Shown: positions 1 to 11,480, numbered from the stretch's first letter. The stretch: DNA of 64,000 bases from Delphinus delphis (GCF_949987515.2 NC_082701.1:35543755-35607754); one strand, 5' to 3'. The notes: generated from the letters alone by a model not told the origin. Numbers and translations: made by a program.

Positions 1-1270
1 CAGAAAATCTTAAAATCTTTATGGAGACATAAAAAACCCCAAATAGCCAAAGTAGAATTAAGGGGAAAAAACGGAGCTGGAGGAATCAGACTCTCTGGCT
101 TCAGACTATACTACAAAGCTACAGTAATCAAGACAAAAAGGAAAAGGCACAAAAACAGAAATATATAAATAGAACATGATAGAAAGCCCAGAAGTAAACC
201 CATGCACCTGTGGTCAACTAATATATGACAAAGGAGGCAATGATATAAAATGGAGAAAAGAGAGTTTCTTCAATTAGGGTCCTGGGAAAACTGGAGAGCT
301 ACATGTAAAAGAATGAAATTAGAACACTCCCTAACATCATATGCAAAAATAAACTCCAAATGGATTACAGATCTATATGTAAGACTGGACACTATAAAAC
401 TCTTAGAGAGAAACATAGGAAGAACACTCTGTGACATAAATCACATCAAGATATTTTTGGTCCACCTCCTACAGTAATGGAAATAAATACAAAAGTAAAC
501 AAATAGGACCCTAATGAAACATAAAAGCTTTTGCAAAGCAAAGGAAACTACAAACAAGACAGAAAGACAACCCTCCAAATGGAGAAAATATTTGCAAATT
601 AATCAACAAAGGATTAATCTCCAGATTATATAAACAACACATGCAGCTCAATATTAAAAAACCAAACAACCCCATCAAAAAATGGGCAGAAGACCTAAAT
701 AGGCATTTCTTCAAAGAAGACATACAGATGGCCAAGAAGCACATGCAAAGCTGCTCAATATCACTAATTATGAGAGAAATGTAAATCAATACTACAATGA
801 GTTATCACCTCACACCAGTTAGAATGGGCTTCATCAGAAAATCGACAAACAACAAATGTGGAGGAAATGGAACCCTCTTGCACTGTTGGTGGGAATGTAA
901 ATTGATACAGCCACTATGGAGAACAGTACGGAGGTTCCTTAAAGAACTAAAAATAGAATTACCATATAACTGAGCAATCCCACTATTGGGAATATATCCT
1001 GAGAAAACCACAATTCAAAAAGACACATGCACCCCAATGTTCATTGCAACACAATTTACAATAGCCAGGTAATGGAAGCAACTTAATGTCCATCAACAGA
1101 TGAGTGGATAAGGAAGATGTGGTACATATATGCAATGGAATATTACTCAGCCATAAAAAGGAATGAAATTGGGTCATTTGTAGAGACGTGGATGGATCTA
1201 GAGACTGTCATACAGAGTGAAGTAAGTCAGGAAGAGAAAATCAAATATCACATATTAATGTGTATATGTG
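1..1270 (+). pseudogene. L1 ORF2 C-terminal remnant
   Basis: Remnant of the C-terminal part of L1 ORF2p, the endonuclease/reverse transcriptase that nicks target DNA and copies L1 RNA. Only the region after the reverse-transcriptase palm is inside the window. The longest open stretch (about 250-477) reads [18 protein letters not shown] and ends near LCDINH, a block also present in the other copies. Downstream the Cys/His knuckle region is recognisable near 850-900 but shifted in frame. Several stops make it non-functional. Confidence 0.85.
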
Positions 1271-1490
1271 GAACCTAGAAAAATGGTACAAGTGAACAAG
1301 TTTGTAGGGCACAAATAGAGACACAAATGTAGAGAACAAATGTATGAACACCAAGGGGTAAAGTGGCAGGGGGACAGTGGTGGTGGAATGAATTGGGAGA
1401 TTGAGATTGACATATATACACTAATTTGTATAAAATAGATAACTAATAAGAACCTGCTGTATAAAAAATAAAATTAAATTCAAAAATTCA
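1..1490 (+). mobile_element. L1 retrotransposon, 3' part (cut by window start)
   Basis: Plus-strand LINE-1 whose 5' part lies outside the window. It reads from late ORF2 through the C-terminal ORF2 region into a 3'UTR and ends in an A-rich tail near 1460-1490. The order of blocks matches the C-terminal third of the other L1s here in reverse complement. Stops and indels break every frame, so this is a fossil. No TSD can be tested because the 5' end is missing. Confidence 0.93.
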
Positions 1491-1499
1491 AGAAAAAAA

Positions 1500-2245
1500 T
1501 ATATACAGCTTGATATATTTTGGTAATTGTATATAATTGTGTAAACACTACCAAAATTAAGCTGTGGAAAAGTCCCTTTTTCCTTGAAAGTTTATACTAA
1601 AATCTCTTTCCTCTCCCAAGCCCAAAACACTGATCTACTTTCTGCTACGATAGTTTTGTATTTTCTACAATTCCACGTAAGTTGATCCATACACACCCAG
1701 TGTCTTGTGTTTTTCTTTCAGGTAGCAAAATGTTTTTGAGACTTTCCATGTTATTTTCTGCATCAGTATTTTATTTTTATTATTGAGTAGCAATTCATTG
1801 CAGAAATAAACCTTTGCTTACCCATTCATCTGTTGAAAAACTTTTATTTTTTTTCCAATTTACAGCAGTAATAAGTAATGTTGTAATGAACATCCACATC
1901 CACTTCTTTGCGTGAAAATATAATTTTATTTCTGTTGAGTGGTAATGCTTGGTCATATGAAAAATGTGTGACGATTTTCATTAAGTACTTCCAAACATTT
2001 TTTTCCAAAATAAGTGTGCCATTTGCATTCTCACCAGCAATATATGAGTTCCAATTTTGCCACATCCTAGCCTGTTTTTGGCATTACTAGTCTTTTTCAC
2101 TTTAGTCACTTTAGTATTAGTAGCATCCCATGTCATTTAATTTGCATTTCCTTGATGTCTAGTGCTGTTGAGCATCTTTACATGGGCTCATTAATTATTT
2201 GTGTAACTGTATATCTTCTTTTGTGAAGTGTGTTTAAATGTTTTT
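1500..2245 (-). mobile_element. old L1 (L1M-like) 3' fragment
   Basis: Read on the minus strand this resembles the end of ORF2 and the 3'UTR of an old mammalian L1. Plus-strand landmarks are the blocks around 1820-1900 (start of the knuckle-to-tail region) and 2030-2240, in the same order as in younger copies but strongly diverged. It probably continues at 2531-2765 after a nested insertion. Confidence 0.65.
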
Positions 2246-2291
2246 GAATACACACATATATATTTTCAATCATAAGAGATTCATATATTGT

Positions 2292-2530
2292 GTACAATTG
2301 TTTTTATTGAAGTATAGTTAATTTAAAATGTGGTATAAGTATCAAGTGTACAGCAAAGTAATTGTTTTATATATATATACACACAGAGATATATATATAT
2401 ATATATTCTTTTCCAGATTCTTTTCCATTGAAAGTTATTACAAGATATTGAATATGATTCCCTGTGCTACACAGTAGGTACTTGCTGTTTACGTATTTTA
2501 TATACAGTAGTATGAATTTGTTAATCCCAA
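2292..2530 (-). mobile_element. L1 3'UTR fragment, nested
   Basis: A short 3'-terminal L1 piece on the minus strand. The plus strand starts with a T-rich stretch, then the block that reads tattgaagtatagttaat and a TA/CA-rich run at about 2370-2406. The same tail is seen at 21467 and 55565. It splits the older L1 fragment on either side. It is only about 240 bp, so it is a heavily 5'-truncated insertion. Confidence 0.6.
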
Positions 2531-2765
2531 AATCCTAATTTATTCTGTAGTTTTGATTTATGCTTTACAAGTTTTTCCAAGTCTATGGATTGTTTTTTTT
2601 TTATTTTCTTAACTATGTTTTTAAGAGAAAATTGTTTAAACTTGATAAATCCAATTTCATCATTATTTTCTCTTGTTTTTGGGCTTTGGGCTTTGGTGTC
2701 CACAAATTGCCTAACCCAGTAGCACAATATTTTACTCCACGTCATATCCATAAAAATATTTTAAC
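2531..2765 (-). mobile_element. old L1 ORF2 fragment, continuation
   Basis: Diverged minus-strand L1 ORF2 sequence. The plus-strand block near 2690-2720 (ccacaaattgcctaacccag) is typical of the late ORF2 region of old L1s. It is likely the upstream continuation of the 1500-2245 element interrupted by the 2292-2530 fragment. Open frames on both strands here are chance and full of lysine or phenylalanine from the AT bias. Confidence 0.5.
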
Positions 2766-2770
2766 TATTA

Positions 2771-3075
2771 TTTTTCAATCATTTAAAGTTTACAGAAAAA
2801 TTGTAAAGATACTGTAGAGAGTCAATATGATCATGATGCATGAATCTAAATTAAGAAATTAACATTGGTATAACACTACTAAGCAAACTAAGGACTTTAT
2901 TTAGATTTTATTAGCTTTTCCACTAAATTTTAGGTTTCTGTTTGTTTGTTTTTTACTACATACTTTTTATCTATTCCAGTATCTAATTCAGGCTTAAATT
3001 TAGTTGTAACAGTTCCTTAGTCTGCTTCAATCTTAATGGTTTCTAATTCTTTCCTTTGTTTTCATTATTTTGACA
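2771..3075. mobile_element. old L1-type 3' sequence, left half (split by L1 A)
   Basis: Old interspersed repeat resembling the 3' region of ancient L1s, recognised from its block order rather than any ORF. The second half resumes at 10307 on the far side of L1 A. This reconstructs a pre-insertion site and supports the order of events: old element first, L1 A later. Orientation was not settled. Confidence 0.55.
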
Positions 3076-3444
3076 TTTTTTAAAACATCTTTATTGGAGT
3101 ATAATTGCTTTACAATGGTTTATTAGTTTCTGCATTATAACAAAGTGAATCAGTTATACATATACATATATCCCCATATCTCTTCCCTATTGAATCTCCC
3201 TCCCTCCCAACCTCCTTATCCCACCCCTCTACGTGGTCACAAAGCAACGAGCTGATCTCCCTGTGCTATGCAGCTGCTTCCCACTAGCTCTCTATTTTAC
3301 ATTTAGTAGTGTATATATGTCCATGTCACACTCACTTTGTCCCAGGTTACCCTCCCCCCTCCCTATATCCTCAAGTCTGTTCTCTAGTAGGTCTGCGTCT
3401 TTCTTCCCATCGCCCCTACGTTCTTCATGACCATTTTTTTCCCC

Positions 3445-6400
3445 TTAGATGTCATATATATGTGTTACCATATGGTATTTGTTTTTCTCTTTCTGACTTA
3501 CTTCACTTTGTATAACAGACTCTAGGTTCATCCAACTCACTACAAATAACTCAATTTCGTTTCATTTTATGGCTGAGTAATACCACTGTATATATGTGCC
3601 ACATCTTCTTTATCCACTCATCTGTTTATGGACACTTAGGTTGCTTCCATATCCTGGCTATTGCAAATAGAGCTGCAATGAACATTGTGGTACATGACAC
3701 CTTTGAATTATGGTTTTCTCAGGGTATATGCCAGTAGTGGGATTGCTGGGTGGTATGGTACTTCTATTTTTAGTTTTTAAAGGAACCTCCATACTGTTCT
3801 CCATAGTAGCTGTATCAATTTACATTCCCACCAACAGTGCAAGAGGGTTCCCTTTTTCTCCAAACCCTGTCCAGGATTTATTGTTTGTAGATTTTTTTGA
3901 TGATAGCCATTCTGACTGGTGTGAGGTGATACCTCATTGTAGTTTCAATTTGCATATCTCTAATGATTAATGATGTTGAGCATTCTTTCATGTGTTTGTT
4001 GGCAATCTATATATCTTCTTTGGAGAAATGTCTATTTACGTCTTCTGCCCATTTTTGGATTGGGTTGTTTATTTTTTGATATTGAGCTGCATGAGCTGCT
4101 TATAAGTTTTGGAGATTAATCCTCTGTCAGTTGCTTCATTTTCAAATATTTTATCCCATTCTGAAGGTTGTCTTTTGGTCTTGTTTATGGTTTCCTTTGC
4201 TGTGGAAAATCTTTTAAGTTTCATTAGGTCACATTTGCTTATTCTTGTTTTTATTTCCATTTCTCTAGGAGGTGGGTCAGAAAGGATCTTGCTGTGATTT
4301 ATGTAATAGAGTGTTCTGCCTACTGTTTTCCTCTAAGAGTCTGATAGTGTCTGGCCTAACATCTAGGTCTTTAATCCATTTTGAGTTGAGTTTTTTGTAT
4401 AGTGTTAGGGAGTGTTCTAAATTCAATACTTTACATGTAGCTGTACAGTTTTTGCAGCACCACTTATTGAGGAGGCTGTATTTTCTCCACTGTATATTCT
4501 TGCATCCTTTATCAAAGATAAGTTGACCATATGTCTGTGGGTTTATCTCTGGGCTTTCTATCCTGTTCCATTGATCAATATTTCTGTATTTTTTTTGCCA
4601 GTACCATACTGTCTTATTTACTGTAGCTTTGTAGTGTAGTCTAAAGTTAGGGAGCCTGATTCCTCCAGCTCCATTTTTCTTTCTCAAAATTGCTTTGGAT
4701 ATTCGGGGTCTTTTATGTTTCCATACAAATTATGAAATATTTTATTGTAGTTCTGTGAAAAATGCCAATGGTAGTTTGATAGGGATTGCAATGAGTCTGT
4801 AGATTGCTTTGGGTGGTATTGTCATTTTCACAATGTTGATTCTTCCAATCCAAGAATATGGTATATCTCTCCATCTATTTGTATCATCTTTAATTCCTTT
4901 CACCAATGTCTTATAATTTTCTGCATACAGGTCTTTTTTCTCCTTACATAGTTTATTCCTAGATATTTTATTCCTTTTGTTGCAATGGTAAATGTGAGTG
5001 TTTTCTAAATTTCCCTTTCAGATTTTAATCATTAGTGTATTGGAATGCAAGAGACTTCTTTGCATAAATTTTGTGTCCTGCTACTTTACCAAATTCATTG
5101 ATTAGCTCTAGTAGTGTTCTGGTAGCATCTTTAGGATTCTTTATGTATAATATCATGTCATCTGCAAGCAGTGACAGCTTTACTTCTTTTCCGATTGCAT
5201 TCCTTTTATTTCTTTTTCTTCTCTGATAGTTGTGGGTAAAACTACAAAAACTATGTTGAATAACAGTGGTGAGAATGGGCAACCTTGTCTTCCTCCTTAT
5301 CTTAGTAGAAATGGTTTCAGTTTTTTTACCATTGAGGACGATGTTGGCTGTGGGTTTGTCATATATGGCCTTCAGGATGTTGAGGTAAGTTCCCTCTATG
5401 CCTACAATCTGGAGGGCTTTTATCATAAATGGGTGTTGAATTTTGTCAAAAACTTTCTCTGTATCTATTGAGATGATCATATGTTTTTTCCTCTTCAATT
5501 TGTTAATATGGTGTATTACATTGATTGATTTGTGTATATTGAAGAATCCTTGCATTCTTGAAATAAACTCTACTTGATCATGTTGTATCATCCTTTTAAC
5601 ATGCTGTTGGATTCTGTTTGCTAGTATTTTCTTGAGGATTTTTGCATCTAAGTTGATCAGTGATATTGGCCTGTAATTTTCTTTCTTTGTGACACCTTTG
5701 TCTGCTTTTGGTATCAGAGTGATGGTGGCCTTAAAATGAGTTTGAGAGTGTCCCTCCCTCTGTTGTATTTTGGAAGAGTTTGAGAGGATAGGTGTTAGTT
5801 CTTCTCTAAATGATTGATAGAATTCCCTTGTGAAGCCATCTGGTCCTGGGCTTTTGTTTGTTGGAAGATTTTAATCACATTTTCAATTTCAGTGCTTGTG
5901 ATTTACCTGTTCATATTTTCTATTTCTTCCTGGTTCAGTCTCAGAAGGTTGTGCATTTCTAATAATTTCTCCATTTCTTCCAGGTTGTCCATTTAATTGG
6001 CATATAGTTTCTTGTAGTAATCTCTCATTACCCTTTATATTTCTGCAGTGTCAGTTTTTACTTCTCTTTTTTCATTTCTAATTCTATTGATTTGAGTCTT
6101 CTCCCTTTTTTTCTTGATATGCCTAGCTAATGATTTATCAATTTTGTTTATCTTCTCAAAGAACCAGTTTTTAGTTTTATTGATGTTTGCTATTGTTTCC
6201 TTCATTTCTTTTTCATTTATTTCTGATCTGATCTTTATGACTTCTTTCCTTCTGCTAACTTTGCAAGATTTTTGTTCTTCTTTCTCTAATTGCTTTAGGT
6301 GTAAGGTTAGGTTGTTTATTTGAGATGTTTCTTGTTTCTTAAGGTAAGATTGTATTGCTATAAACTTCCCTGTTAGAACTGCTTTTGCTGCATCCCATAC

Positions 6401-7269
6401 GTATTGGGTGGTCATGTCTTCATTGGCATTTATTTCTAGGTATTTTTTGATTTCCTCTGATTTCTTCAGTGATATCTTTGTTATTAAGTAGTGTATTGTT
6501 TAGCCTCCATATGTTCGTATTTTTTCCAGATTTTTTCCTGTAAATGATATCTAGTCTCATAGCGTTGTGATCGGAAAAGATACTTGATACAATTTCAATT
6601 TTCTTAAATTTACCAATGCTTGTTTTGTGACCGAAGATATCATCTATCCTGAAGAATATTCCATGAGCACTTGAGAGGAAAGTGTATTCTGTTGTTTTTG
6701 TATGGAATGTCCTATAAATATCAACTAAGTTCATCTTGTTTAATGTATCATTTAAAGCTTGTGTTTCTCTTAAAGGTTGTGTCTCCTTATTTATTTTCAT
6801 TTTGGATGATCTGTCCATTGGTGACAGTAGGGTGTTAAAGTCCCTTACTATGATTTTGTTACTGTTGATTTACCATTTCATGGCTGTTAGTATTTGCCTT
6901 ATGTATTGAGATGCTCCTATGTTGGGTGCATAAATATTTACAATTGTTATAACTTCTTCTTGGATTGATCCCTTGATCATTATGTACTGTCCTTCTTGGT
7001 CACTTGTAATAGTTTGTTTTAAAGTCTATTTTGTGTGATATAAGAATTGCTACTCCAGCTTTTTTTTGATTTCCATTTGCATGGAATATCTTTATCCATC
7101 CCTTCACTTTTAGTCTGTATGTGTCCTTAGGTCTGAAGTGGGTCTGTTGTATACAGCATATATATGGGTCTTGTTTCTGTATCCATTCAGCCACTCTGTG
7201 TCTTTTGTTTAGAGCATTTCATGCATATATATTTAAGGCAATTATTGATATGTATGGTCCTATTACCAT
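3445..7269 (-). pseudogene. L1 A ORF2 (endonuclease/reverse transcriptase), broken
   Basis: Remnant of ORF2p, which nicks target DNA with an APE-type endonuclease and then reverse-transcribes L1 RNA. The start ATG is at 7267-7269, 58 bp after the ORF1 stop, as in L1 B. Endonuclease pieces are visible at about 7000-7194 (ICCIQQTHF) and 6420-6818 (SDHNAMRLDI). The reverse-transcriptase palm is at 5025-5591, where the catalytic FADD box reads LADD at 5157-5168, a substitution next to the catalytic aspartates. Late ORF2 blocks follow at 4277-4687 and 4069-4260. Many stops and frameshifts separate these pieces, so no full protein can be made. Confidence 0.9.
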
Positions 7270-7327
7270 TTTCTAAATTGTTTTGGGTTCGTTATTATAG
7301 GTCTTTTCCTTCTCTTGTGTTTCTTGT

Positions 7328-8221
7328 CTAGAGAAGTTCCTTTAGCATTTGTTGTAAAGCTGGTTTTGTAGCGCTGAATTCTCTTAGCTTTTGCTTGTCT
7401 GTAAAGCTTCTAATTTATCTGTCAAATCTGAATGAGATCCTTGCTGAGTAGAGTAATCTTGGTTGTAGATTTTTCCCCTTCATCAGTTTAAATATGTCCT
7501 GCCACTCCCTACTCTCTTGCAGGGTTTCTGCTGAGAGATCAGCTGTTAACCTTATGGGGATTCCCTTGTATGTTATTTGTTGTTTTCCCCGTCTGCTTTT
7601 AATACTTTTTCTTTTTATTTAATTTTTGATAGTTTGATTAATATATGTCTTGGCATCTTTCTTGTTGGATTTATCCTGTATGGGACTCTCTGTGCTTCCT
7701 GGACTTGCTTAAGTATTTCCTTACCCATATTAGGGTAGTTTTCAACTATAATCTCTTCAAATATTTTCTCAGTGCATTTCTTTTTCTCTTCTTCTCTAGG
7801 ACCCCTATAATGCGAATGTTGGTGCATTTAATGTTGTCCCAGATGTCTCTGAGATTTTCCTCAATTTTTTTTTTCATTCTTTCTTCTTTATTCTGCTGTG
7901 CAGTAGTTATTTCCAGTATTTTATTTCCTGGTCACTTACCCATTTTTCTGCCTCAGTTAATCTGCTATTGATCTCTTTTAGAGAATTTTTAATTTCACTT
8001 ATTGTGTTGTTCATCACTGTTTGTTTGCTCTTTAGTTCTTCTAGGTCCTTGTTAAACATTTCTTGTGTTTTCTCCATTCTATTTCCAAGATTTTGGATCA
8101 TCTTTACTATAATTATTCTGAATTCTTTTTCAGGTAGACTGCCTATTTCCTACTCAGTTGTTTGGTCTAGTGGGTTTTGGCCCTGCTCCTTCATCTGCTG
8201 TGTGTTTCTCTGTCTTCTCAT
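7328..8221 (-). pseudogene. L1 A ORF1 (RNA-binding protein), broken
   Basis: Remnant of ORF1p, the trimeric RNA-binding chaperone that packages L1 RNA. The start at 8219-8221 and the stop at 7328-7330 align with the intact ORF1 of L1 B, and the length is the same. The coiled-coil part is readable at 7907-8101 (MIQNLGNRMEKTQEMFNKDL) and the RNA-binding part at 7615-7827 (ending RHILIKLSKIK). The frame is broken between these parts and before the C-terminal domain. Confidence 0.88.
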
Positions 8222-8320
8222 TTTGCTTAACTTACTGTGTTTGGGGTCTCCTTTTTGCAGGCTGTGGGTTCGTAGTTCCCATTGTTTTTGTGTCTGCCCC
8301 CAGTGACTAAGTTTGGTTCA

Positions 8321-8454
8321 GTGAGTTGTGTAGGCTTCCTGTTGGAGGGGACTAGTGTTTGTATTCTCGTGGATGAGGCTGGATCTTGTGAGTTGTGTAG
8401 GCTTCCTGTTGGAGGGGACTAGTGTTTGTATTCTCGTGGATGAGGCTGGATCTT
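8321..8454. repeat. 67-bp tandem duplication
   Basis: Two back-to-back identical 67-bp copies, 8321-8387 and 8388-8454, starting gtgagttgtgtaggcttcct. L1 B has one copy at the matching place. Identity between copies implies a recent slippage event or an assembly artefact. It lies about 100 bp upstream of the L1 A ORF1 start. Confidence 0.95.
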
Positions 8455-10131
8455 GTCTTTCTGTTGGGCAGGTCCACTTCTTATGGTGTGTTTTGGGGTG
8501 TCTGTGGTCTTATTATGATTCTAGGCATCCTCTCTACTAATGTGTGGGGTTGTGTTCCTGTCTTGCTAGTTGTTTGGCATAGGGTTTCCAGCACTGTAGC
8601 TTGCTGGTCATTGGTTGGAACTGGCTCTTGGTGTTGAGATGGAGATCTCTGGGAGATTTTCGCCGCTTGATACTATGTGGAGCTGGGAGGTTGCTTGTCA
8701 ACCAATGTCCTGAACTTGGCTTTCCCACCTCAGAGGCACAGCCCTGACACCTGGTTGGGGCACCCAGAGCCTCTCATCCACATGACTCAGAATAAAAGGG
8801 AGAAAGAAAAGAAAGGAGATAAAATTTAATTAAATTAAAAATTTATTAAAATAAAAAATAATTATTTTTTTAATTAATAAAAAAATAGAAAGAAGGAAGG
8901 GAGTAACCAAACCAAAAAACACTTCCACCCATGTTAACAAGTGCTAAAAACTATACTAAAAAACAAAACAAAAAAACTGATAGAACCGTAGGACAAATGG
9001 TAAAAGGAAAGTTATACAGACAAAAATCACACACACAAGCATACACATATACACTCACAAAAAGGGAAAAAATACATATATCATTGCTCCCAAAATCCAC
9101 CTGCTCAATTTGGGATGATTCTTTTTCTATTCAGGTATTCCACAGTTACAGGGTACATCAAGTTGATTGTGGAGATTTAATCCGCTGATCCTGAGGCTGC
9201 TGGGAGAAATATCCCTTCTCTTCTTTGTTCACACAGCTCCTGGTGTTCAGCTCTGGATTTGGCCTAACCTCTGTGTTAAGGTCGCCTGAGGGCATTTTTT
9301 CTTCACCCAGACAGGACAGGGTTAAAGGAGAAGCTGGTTTGGGGGCTCTGGCTCACTCAGGCCAGGGGGGAGTTAGTGGTATGGAATTTAGGGCTAGCCT
9401 GTGTCAACAGAGGCCCACATGATGTGGAACAAGCGTGAGGCAACCGTGTGTTCTTCCGGAAAATTGTTCCTGTATCTCGAGACCCTGGCAGTGGCAGGCT
9501 TCACAGGCTCCTGGGAGGGGAGGTGTGGATAGTGACCTGTGCTTGCACACAGGTTTCTTGGTGGCTGCAGCATCAGTCTTAGCGTCTCATGCCCGTCTCT
9601 GGGGTCCAGGTTAAAGCCGTGGCTGCGCCCATCTCTGGAGCTCCGTTAAGCAGCGGTCTTAATCCCCTCTCCTCGCACACCAGGAAACAAAGAGGCAAGA
9701 AAAAGTCTCTTGCCTTTTAAGCAGCTCCAGACTTTTTCTCAGACTCCCTCCCAGTTAGCTGTGGCGCACTAGCCCCCTTTAGGCTGTGTTCACGCAGCCA
9801 ACCCCAGTTTTCTCCCTGGGATCTGATCTCCAAAGTCCGAGCCTCAGCTCCCATACCCCACCCATCCCGGCAGGTGAGCAGATAAGCCTCTCCGGCTGGT
9901 GAGTGTTTGTCGGCATTGGTTCTCTGTGTGGGAACCTCTCCACTTTACCCTCTGCACCTCTGTTGTTGCTCTCTCCTCCATGGCTCCAAAGTTTCCCCCT
10001 CTGCCACCTGCAGTCTCTGCCTGTGAAGGGGCTTCCTAGTGTGTGGAAACCTTTCCTCCTTCACAGCTCCCTCCCACTGGTGCAGGTCCCATCCTTATTC
10101 TTTTGTCTGTTTTTTTTTCTTTTGCCCTACC

Positions 10132-10140
10132 CAGGTACGT
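10132..10140 (+). promoter_or_regulatory. antisense composite splice motif (L1 A)
   Basis: On the plus strand, antisense to L1 A, a long pyrimidine tract (about 10102-10131) ends in CAG at 10132-10134 and is followed at once by GTACGT at 10135-10140. This joins a plausible 3' splice site to a near-consensus 5' splice site. The same layout occurs in L1s B, D and E. Splicing has not been shown. Confidence 0.45.
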
Positions 10141-10277
10141 GGGCAGTTTCTTGTCTTTTGAAAGGTCTGAGGTCTTCTGCCAGCGTTCAGTAGGTGTTCT
10201 GTAGGAGTTGTTCCACATGTAGATGTATTTCTGATGTATTTGTGGGGAGGAAGATGATCTCCACGTCTTACTCTTCT

Positions 10278-10285
10278 GCCATCTT
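10278..10285 (-). promoter_or_regulatory. YY1-like site at L1 A 5' end
   Basis: Reads AAGATGGC on the L1 sense strand, about 10 bp inside the element's 5' edge. In human L1 a YY1 site of this form at the 5' end positions transcription start. Function here is inferred from the motif and its position. Confidence 0.5.
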
Positions 10286-10306
10286 GAAGCTCCTCTTATT
10301 TTGACA

Positions 10307-10600
10307 CTTTTAAAAACACTTGGTCAAGTACTTTATAGAAATGTCCCTCAATTTGGATTTATCTCCTGTTTTCTTATACTTAGGCTAGGGTTATGATTTG
10401 GGGGCGGGTTGGAGGAAACCACAGAAGTAAAATAGTGTTCTCATGACAACATGTCAGGGATTCCTTTAATGTCAGCATGATGACTGGTGTAGTTAAACTT
10501 GTTAACCTTGATCAGTTGTTTAGGGTGATATCTGCTAAATTTCTCTCCATCTGTAAAGTTACTGTTTTTCTTTTTCCATACTATATTTGTTAATAATTTA
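10307..10600. mobile_element. old L1-type 3' sequence, right half
   Basis: Continuation of the old repeat seen at 2771-3075, resuming right after the L1 A target-site duplication. The joined order matches an ancient L1 3' region. The far boundary fades into unassigned AT-rich DNA and is approximate. Confidence 0.55.
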
Positions 10601-11309
10601 AAAATTATTTTAGAACCTATGTTTGCTTTAATTTCACTGGAGGTGTAAAGTACCAAATATCTAAAATATTTTTCTTCATGACACATTTGAAAATTGTTAG
10701 GCAATATTTTCAAGTAATTTAGCAGTTTTTTTAAAAGAAAGTAAACATACACACTTATACTATCTTATTCAAAATGGTCCATGGTTGCTATATTTTTAAA
10801 ATTACTATTCCTGTTTTGTATTTCATTTCAGCCTCAATTTAGTTAAAGTTAGCTTAATGGAATTCTAACAGCAGCAGTGTTAGTTGTTGCTTGGTAATTT
10901 TTTGTTTTAAAGATGCTTACCTTTAGCTTAGCCTCTTTTTACATTTGTAATTTGTTTATCTAAACTTTTCTTAGGTTTCAAAAATGAGTCAACATCCTGA
11001 TTTGAAGACGAAGTAAGAAATAAGTGAAGGATTTTGTGAAGGATTTTAATTCATATACTTTTGGCAATCTTCTGATTTTTATATGCTTTTTCCTCCATTC
11101 TTGACTCCCTTGAATTTCATGAAGACTGTGTTCTAGTTAGATGATGTTTTCTAATTATTTTTCCCAGTTGACTGACACATAATTGATGTTTGTTAAATAC
11201 TGATTACTGGTTGGTTTTGATAACAGGGGGAAGTAGTCTTATTTTTGTAAAAGATTAGTATCAGTTGACTAGAAACTAACATATGATTGAGTTTATTTTC
11301 AGACTTAGA

Positions 11310-11480
11310 GCATTAATACAAATGAAGCAGTAGCATAGGGAAGTGGAAACAGCATGGCAGTTGGAGTCAAAAATATGAATTCCTGGTTGTGACTGCAGTG
11401 TTTATTATCTGGTTGTCCTTAGGCAAGTCATTTATTAACCTAAATTTATTTAGTGTTTCCTTTACAAAAATACTTATAAA
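11310..11480 (+). mobile_element. MIR SINE fossil
   Basis: Matches the order of a MIR element: a tRNA-like head (agcatggcagttggagtcaa), then a core block with ggcaagtcatttattaacct, then a block resembling the 'fewer-C' tail around tttcctttacaaaaat. Diverged, as expected for a MIR of pre-eutherian radiation age. Confidence 0.65.

Larger units (their letters stand above)
3076..10295 (-). mobile_element. full-length L1 retrotransposon 'A'
   Basis: Complete minus-strand LINE-1 of about 7.2 kb: 3' tail at 3076, 3'UTR to about 3445, ORF2 about 3445-7269, ORF1 7328-8221, and a long 5'UTR to 10295. The flanks repeat ttattttgaca at 3065-3075 and 10296-10306, a clear TSD that extends to 16 bp with one mismatch. 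A polyadenylation hexamer (AATAAA on the minus strand) lies at 3090-3095. Both ORFs are broken. CpGs in the 5'UTR have largely decayed compared with L1 B, so A looks older than B. Confidence 0.95.
8222..10295 (-). promoter_or_regulatory. L1 A 5'UTR / internal promoter region
   Basis: Long 5'UTR of about 2.07 kb upstream of ORF1, expected to hold the L1 internal RNA polymerase II promoter. It contains a 67-bp tandem duplication near ORF1, an A-rich stretch (about 8800-9080), and a moderately GC-rich distal half (about 9220-10200). Distal blocks align with L1 B, but most CpG sites have become TG or CA. Confidence 0.75.
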
